A stretch of 33,603 bases of DNA from assembly GCA_003151975.1 (NCBI GenBank), contig PLZD01000065.1:1-33603 (forward strand), written 5' to 3'. Of this stretch, positions 15,602 to 22,581 are shown piece by piece (position 1 is the stretch's first letter; the number at the start of each line of letters is the position of its first letter). The DNA is from Elusimicrobiota bacterium. GTDB lineage: Bacteria > Elusimicrobiota > Elusimicrobia > UBA1565 > UBA9628. Made by a program: the position numbers and the translations under genes. The notes under the pieces are model-generated. The model worked only from the letters and a program-made list of their open reading frames with translations. It had not been told where the DNA came from and ran no database searches.

Positions 15602-16186
15602 ATGAACGGTACGAACCGCCGCTGGCCGCTCCTGATTCTCGCCGCCGCACTTTGGCCCGCCTGCCGCGCCTGCGCGCAAGCCGACTCGCCCGACAAGCTC
15701 GGTCCGCGGTCGGGTTTTTCGTTGGGCGTCCGCGGCGCTTATTTTCGTCCCCTGGGCGCCGACGCCGGGGCCGTGGCGGGAGGAGCGCAGGCGCGCCTCC
15801 ATCTCAGCTCGACATGGGCCGTGGAGGGGTCGGTGGACGTGCGCCGAAATAAATTCGACGCGACGCCGGTGGATGTGGTCCCCGTCCAACTCTCGCTCAT
15901 GGCTTACGTTCTGCCCGCTGATTTCCGGCTCGCCCCTTTCGTTTTGGCGGGAGGCGGCTGGTACTATACCCATGTCGGCTCGCAGTTCAACCATTCTTCT
16001 TCGCGCTTCGGCCCGCACGCCGGGATGGGCGCGGAATACTTCATCAACAAGTCGTGGTCCGTAGACGGCTCCTATCGCTACCTTTGGGCCGAGGATATCC
16101 ATTCCCAGGATGCGACCCATCCCCTGGGGCGAAACTTCAGCGATCAAGGCTATATGTTGACCTTGGCTCTGAATTATTGGATCTAA
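15602..16186 (+). CDS. Small outer-membrane beta-barrel protein, OmpW/opacity-like (194 aa)
   Basis: Secreted eight-strand-type barrel protein. A signal peptide is followed by Cys-containing residues and CAQADS (MNGTNRRWPLLILAAALW start; cleavage near residue 26). Alternating strands follow, such as FSLGVRGAYFRPLG, WAVEGSVDVRRN, LAPFVLAGGGWYYTHVGS, FGPHAGMGAEYFINKSWSVDG and the terminal MLTLALNYWI. The pattern fits OmpW or OprF-N-terminal-type barrels. The start is ATG at 15602, 7 nt after the TATAGT -10 box; there is no Shine-Dalgarno sequence, so a leaderless mRNA is likely. It is followed 4 bp later by a NarL-type regulator, so a sensor-output pairing is possible. The exact family is not certain. 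Confidence 0.8.
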   Translation: MNGTNRRWPLLILAAALWPACRACAQADSPDKLGPRSGFSLGVRGAYFRPLGADAGAVAGGAQARLHLSSTWAVEGSVDVRRNKFDATPVDVVPVQLSLMAYVLPADFRLAPFVLAGGGWYYTHVGSQFNHSSSRFGPHAGMGAEYFINKSWSVDGSYRYLWAEDIHSQDATHPLGRNFSDQGYMLTLALNYWI

Positions 16187-16190
16187 GCGT

Positions 16191-16862
16191 ATGGGAACGC
16201 TGCGCGTAACGCCGGAAAGAAGGGAGAAGATCAAGGTTTTCCTTGTCGACGATCATCCCATGGTGCGCGAAGGGGTGCGCTCCTATCTGACCAACCACGC
16301 GATCGCGGTGGTGGGGGAAGCCTCCGACGCCAAAGAGGCCCTGCGCAAGATCAAGAAGCTCGTCCCCGAGGTCATCGTCCTGGATGTGAACCTGCCCTCT
16401 CTCGATGGCGGCGAACTGGCCCGCCGCCTGCGCCGGCTCGTTCCCAAGACCAAGCTCATCGCCTTCAGCATCCATTCCAGCGAGGCCTACGTCCTGCGGA
16501 TGGCTCGCTGCGGCGTGCAGGGCTACGTGACGAAAGACCAGCCCACGGGGGAGCTGTTGGCTGCTATAAAGGAAGTGGTCCAAGGCGGTCTGCATTTCCC
16601 TGTCGACATGGCGGGCGTTCTGTTGGAAGCCGGGGCGCAGTCCGACGCGAGCCTAAGCGCCCGCTCCGAGTTGACGGACCGGGAACTCCAGGTCTTGACC
16701 TTGCTCGCCGAAGGCTTGCCGAACAAGGGCGTCGCGAAGAAACTCGGCATCAGCGTGCGGACCGCCGAGACCCATCGCGAGCATCTTTCGCACAAGCTCA
16801 ACATCCTCACGATCGCCGGCCTCACGAAATACGCGATCGCGCACGGCATGACGTCGCTCTGA
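16191..16862 (+). CDS. NarL/LuxR-type response regulator (223 aa)
   Basis: Full two-domain regulator. The receiver spans about 14-130 with D20/D21, phospho-acceptor D65 (VLDVNLP) and K115 (VTKD). The LuxR-type HTH covers about 161-223 (LTDRELQVLTLLAEGLPNKG, then SVRTAETHREHL). It lies 4 bp after the barrel gene, with which it must be co-transcribed, and has no histidine kinase of its own in this window. The CheB-CheR-PAS kinase upstream is the obvious candidate phosphodonor. The recognition helix is the same as in the 14314 regulator, so both should bind one motif. Receiver identity to the 15089 paralogue is high, pointing to local duplication of a regulator gene. Confidence 0.95.
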   Translation: MGTLRVTPERREKIKVFLVDDHPMVREGVRSYLTNHAIAVVGEASDAKEALRKIKKLVPEVIVLDVNLPSLDGGELARRLRRLVPKTKLIAFSIHSSEAYVLRMARCGVQGYVTKDQPTGELLAAIKEVVQGGLHFPVDMAGVLLEAGAQSDASLSARSELTDRELQVLTLLAEGLPNKGVAKKLGISVRTAETHREHLSHKLNILTIAGLTKYAIAHGMTSL

Positions 16863-16919
16863 AGTTTCCCTCCGAATTCAAGTCCCTCGACGACAAATAC
16901 GCTCGGTTCCGACGCTCTC

Positions 16920-17009
16920 CGTATTATTCCCGTTCATCCCGCCCCGTAATTCTACCGCCGGCCTCGGGTAGAACTCCGAATTTACGGAAACACAGCCCTG
17001 ACCTATACT
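16920..17009 (+). promoter_or_regulatory. Shared-type promoter of the DUF3494-like/PorV-OmpA operon
   Basis: Proximal site GTAGAACTCCGAAT (centre 16972.5), distal site CGTAATTCTACCG (centre 16950.5), -10 box TATACT (17004-17009). A third possible site CGTATTATTCCCG is centred at 16925.5, spaced 25 bp. The rest of this 177-bp gap holds nothing else recognised. Confidence 0.8.
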
Positions 17010-17039
17010 GTCCCCATGAAGCTCTGGAGGGCGCATAAA

Positions 17040-18122
17040 ATGAAAAGAATAATCCGCAGCCTCGGATGGTTGTCCATCCTGGCGCTGGTCGCAGGCTTGG
17101 CAGCTCGTGTGTCGGCGCAGACAGTGGGTCCCAGCGTGGCCGGCTCGAATGTCACGGCGGCCACGGCGATCACTCTTACCGGAGTCAATCCGACCAACTT
17201 ACTGATCGTACCTGTTGTTGCGGAGAGCCCGGGCATCACTCTGACTATGACCAACGCCTCGGTCGGCACCCAGCACTTAGGCGATACGTTCGCGACCAAC
17301 GCTCAGGCGGACGCCACGGCGCTCGATACGAGTCTTACAGCGGCCGTCGCCGGCAGCAATGTTATCGCAATAGGCGGCGCTCTTCCTATCGCAATCAATG
17401 CCCTCGCTGGAGTCAACACCCTTACGGCGGCCGCCAACATCGTCAACGCCGGCCCGTTCACCTGTACCATAACAGGAACGCCCACGAGCATCGTGATCAT
17501 CCGGGCCCCCGGCGGATTCATGACTCTGACCGACGTCAACATCATACTTGCCGGCGGCATCCTTGCCGGCAATGTCTATTGGCAGGTGAATAATGCCATT
17601 ACGGTCACCAATAATGATGCCGTCAACAGGTCGTTCCCAGGAACGGCGCTTTCCCAGATTGACGTGACGGCGGGAGCCGTTGCCGTTACTTCCAGCGGTG
17701 CGGGCTCTCTTGGGATAGGCAGGCTGATCTCCCGGGTGGGCGGCGTCACCATCACCCAGTCGGGCGCGGGAACGCTGACGGTCGCCTTTCCAAGCGGCGG
17801 CACGGGCGGCTTTAATCCTCCCATCAATATTCCTATTAACATCTGCTCGGCGATCGACATGATCGTTCCCTCGCCTGTGACAGGGGCAACCGCGCAGTTC
17901 TCTTACTGCATGGACCAGCCCGGGACGATCAAGATCCGGGTCTACAACGCGGCCGGGGACCTCGTCGCCAAGATCGAGGATAGCAAGCAGTCCGGCGCGC
18001 AGCTCTCCAAGCTGAACACGGCTCGGCTCGCGCCGGGCGTCTACTATTACTTCCTGGAAAAGCATTATGGCGGCGGGACTGAATTTCGTGGCGGCGTAAG
18101 CAAGTTCGTCGTGGTCCGTTAA
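17040..18122 (+). CDS. Secreted DUF3494-like (ice-binding/adhesin-type) protein with FlgD-like C-terminal domain (360 aa)
   Basis: Exported protein. The signal peptide is MKRIIRSLGWLSILALVAGL with cleavage near VSAQ. The middle (about 25-245) is Thr/Ala/Gly-rich beta structure and resembles DUF3494 ice-binding-like domains: AGNVYWQVNNAITV, then SFPGTALSQIDVTAGAVAVT and GIGRLISRVGGVTI match the family's order of motifs. The C-terminus (about 275-360; TIKIRVYNAAGDLVAKIED, then LAPGVYYYFLEK and KFVVVR) resembles the FlgD Ig-like/C-terminal sorting domains of type IX-secreted proteins. The start is ATG at 17040, with GGAGG 9 nt upstream. An in-frame ATG at 17016 lies at the predicted transcription start. 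It is followed by a PorV-like gene. The DUF3494 call is from remembered motifs and is moderate; ice binding itself is not implied. Confidence 0.6.
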   Translation: MKRIIRSLGWLSILALVAGLAARVSAQTVGPSVAGSNVTAATAITLTGVNPTNLLIVPVVAESPGITLTMTNASVGTQHLGDTFATNAQADATALDTSLTAAVAGSNVIAIGGALPIAINALAGVNTLTAAANIVNAGPFTCTITGTPTSIVIIRAPGGFMTLTDVNIILAGGILAGNVYWQVNNAITVTNNDAVNRSFPGTALSQIDVTAGAVAVTSSGAGSLGIGRLISRVGGVTITQSGAGTLTVAFPSGGTGGFNPPINIPINICSAIDMIVPSPVTGATAQFSYCMDQPGTIKIRVYNAAGDLVAKIEDSKQSGAQLSKLNTARLAPGVYYYFLEKHYGGGTEFRGGVSKFVVVR

Positions 18123-18134
18123 GGAGACATGTAC

Positions 18135-19622
18135 ATGAAAATATCATCGATCGGGCTGGGACTTCTCGCCGCCGTCGCGCTCTGCGGCAGCGCCGTGGCT
18201 CAAGAAGTCGACTACGCCGCGGGGACCAGATCCTTGGCCCTGCAGCAGACGGCCGCAACGGCGCGGGCGATGGGCATGGGCTCGGCGGTGGTCGCGGTTC
18301 CTCAAGGAGCGGCGTCGCTGCTCTGGAACCCGGCCGGACTGGGTTTCATGGACTGTCGCGAAGTCAGCATCCATCATAACTCCGGGTTCAGCGGCATGAT
18401 CCAAGAGACCGGCATCGTCGGGGTTCCTCTGGGCAACGTCGCGGAACACGTCAAGAACGAGTGCTCCCACGGGGGCTCTCTGGGCGGGCTTGCCGCTTCG
18501 CTCGGCTACGTTGATTACGGAAGCTTCAACGGTACGGACGTCAACGGAAACACGACCGGCAACTACACGGCGAGGGAGTATTCGGGCAGCCTGGGTTGGG
18601 GCAAGGAAGTGTTGAAGGGTCTTTCGGCGGGCGTCGCGGTGACCGCGAACAGGCAGGACCTGTCCAACACGAGCTTCTACGGCTACACCACGAGCCTCGG
18701 CTTGATGTGGAACGCGACCAAGACCTTGGACTTGGGCGTTTCCTATAACAACCTCAACCTGGGCAGCAAGCTCGGCGGCAGCCTGCCGGCCTCGGGGTTT
18801 AGGGTGGGCACGGGCTGGACGATCGACCGTCATATCCTCTTGGCCCTGGCGGGAGAGCTGCAGGATAATTCGATGAACCGGCTCAATATGGGCGTCGAGT
18901 ATCTCATCGGCAACCTCGAGCGGAGGGTAAACTTGCTGGCCCTGCGGGCCGGCTATGTGGTGAACTTCCCCGCGCCCCAGTTGACCGGCCTGACCGGCCT
19001 GACGCTCGGCTTGGGCTACGAATTCGCGAAGGGAATGACCTTCGACTACGCATTCCTGCCGACGGGCGACCTGGGAATCTCTCACCGGTTGAGCTTGACC
19101 TTTAAGTTCGATTGCCCCAAGAACGCCCATCCGGCCCGTCCGGCGGCGGCGCAGACGCAGGCGCAAGCGCAGCCGGCTGAAGCTGCGGCGGTGCCGGCGA
19201 CGGACGAGGAGGAGGCTGCGGCGCCCATCGTCGTGCCCCTGGCCGCGCCCATCGTGCTCAGGTCGGTTTTGCTTGAAGATTCCCATTTCGACTTCGACAA
19301 ATCGGCACTCAAACCGGACGGCATGGCGGCTCTTGATGAAAATGTCCAGCTCCTGAAGGACAACCCGAACACTCTGGTGCGTGTGGCCGGGTACACCTCC
19401 TTGCGGGGCAAAGAGGAATACAACCAGCAGTTGAGCGAGAGAAGGGCGGCCGCCGTCGAAGCCTACCTCGTCGCCCAAGGCATCGCGCCGAGCCGGATCA
19501 CCACGATCGGATACGGCGATACGCGGCCGGCGGAGTATGAAGCCGACAAGAAAAAAAGGAACGCGAACTCGGCCGCGGCCAAGGCCAACATGCGCGTGCT
19601 CTTCGAGATCACTGTAAAGTAG
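18135..19622 (+). CDS. PorV/PorQ-like beta-barrel fused to an OmpA domain (495 aa)
   Basis: Outer-membrane protein. After a signal peptide (MKISSIGLGLLAAVALCGSA, cleavage near VAQ) comes a PorV/PorQ (UPF0164)-like barrel of about 300 residues. Its hallmark N-terminus is AARAMGMGSA-like (TARAMGMGSAVVAVPQGAAS, then LLWNPAGLGF). A linker rich in Ala, Gln and Glu (about 330-375) leads to an OmpA-type peptidoglycan-binding domain (about 380-495): FDFDKSALKPDG, YNQQLSERRAAAVEAYL and GYGDTRPAE. The start is ATG at 18135, where AAGGAG has 8 nt spacing; the ATG at 18129 would have only 2 nt. The stop of the preceding gene overlaps this ribosome binding site, so the two genes form an operon. PorV-type proteins hand over type IX secretion clients, which suits the upstream sorting-domain protein. 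A strong terminator follows. Confidence 0.85.
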   Translation: MKISSIGLGLLAAVALCGSAVAQEVDYAAGTRSLALQQTAATARAMGMGSAVVAVPQGAASLLWNPAGLGFMDCREVSIHHNSGFSGMIQETGIVGVPLGNVAEHVKNECSHGGSLGGLAASLGYVDYGSFNGTDVNGNTTGNYTAREYSGSLGWGKEVLKGLSAGVAVTANRQDLSNTSFYGYTTSLGLMWNATKTLDLGVSYNNLNLGSKLGGSLPASGFRVGTGWTIDRHILLALAGELQDNSMNRLNMGVEYLIGNLERRVNLLALRAGYVVNFPAPQLTGLTGLTLGLGYEFAKGMTFDYAFLPTGDLGISHRLSLTFKFDCPKNAHPARPAAAQTQAQAQPAEAAAVPATDEEEAAAPIVVPLAAPIVLRSVLLEDSHFDFDKSALKPDGMAALDENVQLLKDNPNTLVRVAGYTSLRGKEEYNQQLSERRAAAVEAYLVAQGIAPSRITTIGYGDTRPAEYEADKKKRNANSAAAKANMRVLFEITVK

Positions 19623-19646
19623 GGCTGGGTCGTCTGGTGCCGCATC

Positions 19647-19680
19647 GCGCCCCTGCCTCCGGGCAGGGGCGCTTCGCTTT
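19647..19680 (+). terminator. Intrinsic terminator after the PorV-OmpA gene
   Basis: Perfect 11-bp stem GCGCCCCTGCC / GGCAGGGGCGC with a 4-nt loop (647-672), followed by TTCGCTTT. It lies 24 bp after the stop codon. The T-tract is interrupted. Confidence 0.75.
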
Positions 19681-19724
19681 ACGCCGGTGGATCGTTCGCC
19701 CAGGAGCTTTCGATCCGCCGGCGT
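19681..19724. other. Second long hairpin upstream of the AI-2E-type gene
   Basis: Inverted repeat ACGCCGGTGGATCG / CGATCCGCCGGCGT (19681-19694 and 19711-19724) with one mismatch in 14 and a 16-nt loop. It directly follows the terminator and is 50 bp before the transporter ATG. There is no T-run, so a leader structure or protein-binding site is as likely as a terminator. Confidence 0.55.
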
Positions 19725-19774
19725 CGGCTTTCGCGCCAAGAGGAAATCATGAAGACGCTCGATAAGGACCGCGC

Positions 19775-20851
19775 ATGAAGGCCGAATCCGAGTTTCCCGT
19801 AGTGACCAAGCGCGTGCACCTTATTACCTTCGTGGTCGCGCTGCTGGCCTGCCTCATCGTCGTCATTTGGATGGTGGGCCCGTACCTCCTTTCGCTGTTT
19901 CTCGGCGGAGCGCTGGCCATGCTCGCTTATCCAGCGTATCGTTGGCTCAAGGTCCGGGGCTGGGGCCCCCGGGTGGCCGCAACCTCGGTCACGGCCGTGA
20001 TGCTGGTGTTGGTCGTAGCGCCGCTGACCGGCTTCGCCATCTTGGCGGTCAACCAGGGAATCTCCATCGGCCAGGACCTCGCCGAGCTCAAGGAATTCTC
20101 CCCCAAGGAGATGAGCGTCGACCTCAGCCGTTGGCAGATCGTCAGGACGCTGATCGGCGAACCGGCGGTGGTCAGAGCGCGGCTTAAAGGCGCGATCCAG
20201 ACCGCGGGCCAGATCACCAACACGGTCGTCATCAGGCTCGGCCGAGGCGTCCCGAAGTTTCTCGTTGAGGTCATGCTGACGGTGGTGGCCTTCTTCTTTT
20301 TCTTGTTGGACGGGAAGCGGTTCATAGAGTGGCTTCTCGGGCTCGGCGTGCTCGACCGAAACGTGCAGGAACAATTGGTCGAGTCTTTCCGCGAGACCAC
20401 GATCTCGGTGATCCTCGCCGGCCTTGCCGCCGCCGGTTCATTAGCCGCCCTGATCTCGATCGGTTTCCTTGTCCTCGGCGTGCCGGGGGCGTTTTTGGCC
20501 GGAGGGCTGACGTTCATCTTCGCCTGGATCCCATTGCTGGGAACGGCGCCGGCCCTCATCGGCGGCTCCCTTTATCTCTTCTTGATGGAAGGCGCGTCGC
20601 TCAAGCTGGGGCTCATGCTGCTTCTCGGCGCCGTCACGAGCATCGTCGACCACCTGGTTCGGCCGCTGGTCCTCAAGGGCCGCGCCGGCATGCATTCTTT
20701 GGTGGGGCTCGTCGCCATCCTCGGCGGCATTCGGATGTTCGGGATCATGGGGGTCTTCATCGGGCCGGTGCTGGCGGCGATGCTGCTTTCGCTGCTGCGG
20801 ATCTGGCCGGTCATAGGAGGCCGATTCGGGATAGATTCGAAGGCGGGATGA
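19775..20851 (+). CDS. AI-2E family (PerM/YdiK-type) membrane transporter (358 aa)
   Basis: Inner-membrane protein of the AI-2E transporter family; members include quorum-signal exporters and sodium/proton antiporters, so the substrate is uncertain. Typical topology is visible: paired N-terminal hydrophobic segments (about 11-60), a third at 66-88, a hydrophilic region with amphipathic helices (about 95-160), then LVEVMLTVVAFFFFLLDGKR and a long run of membrane helices. The family pattern FIFAWIPLLGTAPALIGG and the C-terminal VGLVAILGGIRMFGIMG-VFIGPVLAAM are present. AAGGA precedes the ATG with about 7 nt spacing. The stop overlaps the next start (ATGA), coupling it to the TamA-like gene. No shared promoter motif is visible upstream; a long hairpin lies at 19681-19724. 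Confidence 0.92.
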   Translation: MKAESEFPVVTKRVHLITFVVALLACLIVVIWMVGPYLLSLFLGGALAMLAYPAYRWLKVRGWGPRVAATSVTAVMLVLVVAPLTGFAILAVNQGISIGQDLAELKEFSPKEMSVDLSRWQIVRTLIGEPAVVRARLKGAIQTAGQITNTVVIRLGRGVPKFLVEVMLTVVAFFFFLLDGKRFIEWLLGLGVLDRNVQEQLVESFRETTISVILAGLAAAGSLAALISIGFLVLGVPGAFLAGGLTFIFAWIPLLGTAPALIGGSLYLFLMEGASLKLGLMLLLGAVTSIVDHLVRPLVLKGRAGMHSLVGLVAILGGIRMFGIMGVFIGPVLAAMLLSLLRIWPVIGGRFGIDSKAG

Positions 20852-22581
20852 CGACCCGCGGCACATTGGCGTGGATCCTCGGCGCGCTCTTGCTGGCGGG
20901 AGCGGCGGACGCCGCGGAGAAAGAGGCGCCGCCCTGTCCCGGAGTCGTCTTCACGGGGGCTAAGATCGCGCTGAGCGCGGGCGAGCGGCGTCTAGTATGC
21001 GGCGATCCCGACAGCGAGGCATGGAAGGACGTTCCGATGGCGGAGGCGCGGCGCTTTCTCAGGGCCTTCCTGCAGCAGCGGGCGTACCATCATCCGGTGT
21101 TCACCGTGACGGACGGACGGTTGGTCGTGGACCCGGGCCAAATCACGCCGGTCAAGCGGCTTCAGGGAGACGGGCTTCCGCCGGGAGTCGACCTCAGCAA
21201 GCGGCGCGGCATCGTGGGCGCGCCGCTGACGCCGGCGCTGCTCAATAAGGTCAAAGCAGTCTTGATCGACGAGCTTCAGAACCGCGGGTACCCCTGCCCG
21301 GAGGTCGCGATGTCCGCCGACGCGCGGGCGGGAGAGGTCCGGGCGCGGTTCCTGGGGGGCGTCATCCACAATGCGAGCCCCATCGAAGAGCCGGCGCTGT
21401 CGAGCTTCGATCCCGCCGTTTTTCGGCGCTTCGAGGCTTTCCAACGTACTCAGCCTCTTAATCTGCGTCTGCTGACGCTGACGTCCAAACGGATCGTCGG
21501 CGAGGCCTTATTCCTCAACTCCTCATACGACGTGATTTGCGGGACGGAGGGGGTGCGCATTATTCACCGCGTGGCCTCGGCGCCGCCGCGCTTGATCCGC
21601 CTCGGCGTCGGCATCGACACGGAGGGCTTCGCCAGCGTCCGCGCGCGTTGGAACCATTCGCGCATCGGCTGGCGCGCGAGCACGGCCGAGGCGACTTTGT
21701 TCGCCTCGAAACGCGAGGAGTCCTTTGACGCTCTGATGCATATCTATCCGCAGCCGTCGTCGCGTCTCTACCTGCTGCCCCACGCGCTGGCGGCCCATAG
21801 CGACGAGCCAAATTATGACACGCTCTCCGCGAGCGTCCAGCTGGCGCCGGGGTTCACCTGGGACGATCAGGCGCTTCACGTGGATTTCAACGCGGGACCG
21901 GCGCTCGAGTACGCGGACACGCGGCGCGGCATCGGCCCCCAGCGCTCGATTTTTCAAAGCTTCGACACGCATCTCGCGGTGATGAGCCATCTTTTCGAGT
22001 ACTACCTGAGGGAGCCGCGCAACGGTTTTCACGCGGAGCTCGATACCGCCTCGCGCGTCTCGCAGCTCCAGTCTTCTTTGACCGCGAACCGCCTGAGGCT
22101 CGCCACCGAGAAGCTCTGGAACGTCGGAGACTTTGATCCTGCGATGTTCGTTCTCGGGGCGCGGGGTTGGGCGGGCACGACGCTCGTCGGCGGGAGCGAC
22201 GCAACCTTGTCGCAGCTTCCTCCCGCGATGCGCTTTTTCATCGGAGGCGACTCCGATTTTCGCGGCGTCGGTCCGGGGGAGCTCAGCGACGAAAGAGGCT
22301 TCCTGACCGCGGTCTATGAGGGCCTAGAGCTGCGCGCGGACGACCTCTTGCCCTACCGGATCCAACCGCTCTTCTTCATCGACGCGGCGATGGGGGGCCG
22401 GGAGTCGCTCCATATCGATCCCGACGTGTACTACGCTCCGGGATTCGGCGCGCGCTGGTCCACCTTCGTGGGGTCCTTTCGCGCGTCGCTGGCGCGCAAC
22501 CTGATCTGGCACCGCGATCCGGCCACGATCCCCGGCAGCCCCCACTGGCAGTTCTTTTTCAGCTATGGGCGGGAGTTCTGA
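20848..22581 (+). CDS. TamA-like Omp85 outer-membrane protein (577 aa)
   Basis: Outer-membrane barrel of the Omp85 superfamily, probably the TamA partner of the TamB encoded next. The signal peptide is MTTRGTLAWILGALLLAGAADA. A periplasmic part (about 25-215) includes POTRA-like stretches (RRFLRAFLQQRAYHHPVFTV and LLNKVKAVLIDELQNRGYPC). The barrel half has many alternating strands, a GGDSDFRGVGPGELSDERGF loop equivalent to the conserved Omp85 RG[FY] motif, and a terminal Phe. The start is ATG at 20848, overlapping the transporter stop by 4 bp. An in-frame ORF extends far upstream through the transporter gene but is only a shadow there. The stop shares one base with the TamB start. The three genes form one operon. 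Confidence 0.85.
   Translation: MTTRGTLAWILGALLLAGAADAAEKEAPPCPGVVFTGAKIALSAGERRLVCGDPDSEAWKDVPMAEARRFLRAFLQQRAYHHPVFTVTDGRLVVDPGQITPVKRLQGDGLPPGVDLSKRRGIVGAPLTPALLNKVKAVLIDELQNRGYPCPEVAMSADARAGEVRARFLGGVIHNASPIEEPALSSFDPAVFRRFEAFQRTQPLNLRLLTLTSKRIVGEALFLNSSYDVICGTEGVRIIHRVASAPPRLIRLGVGIDTEGFASVRARWNHSRIGWRASTAEATLFASKREESFDALMHIYPQPSSRLYLLPHALAAHSDEPNYDTLSASVQLAPGFTWDDQALHVDFNAGPALEYADTRRGIGPQRSIFQSFDTHLAVMSHLFEYYLREPRNGFHAELDTASRVSQLQSSLTANRLRLATEKLWNVGDFDPAMFVLGARGWAGTTLVGGSDATLSQLPPAMRFFIGGDSDFRGVGPGELSDERGFLTAVYEGLELRADDLLPYRIQPLFFIDAAMGGRESLHIDPDVYYAPGFGARWSTFVGSFRASLARNLIWHRDPATIPGSPHWQFFFSYGREF

Noticed and set aside
19749-19778. Nine-codon ORF (MKTLDKDRA) overlapping the transporter start
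   Set aside because: Too short to support as a gene; possibly a chance frame or a coupling leader.
20329-20847. Upstream extension of the TamA-like frame
   Set aside because: It overlaps the well-supported AI-2E-type transporter; the ATG at 20848 begins a proper signal peptide and forms an ATGA overlap.
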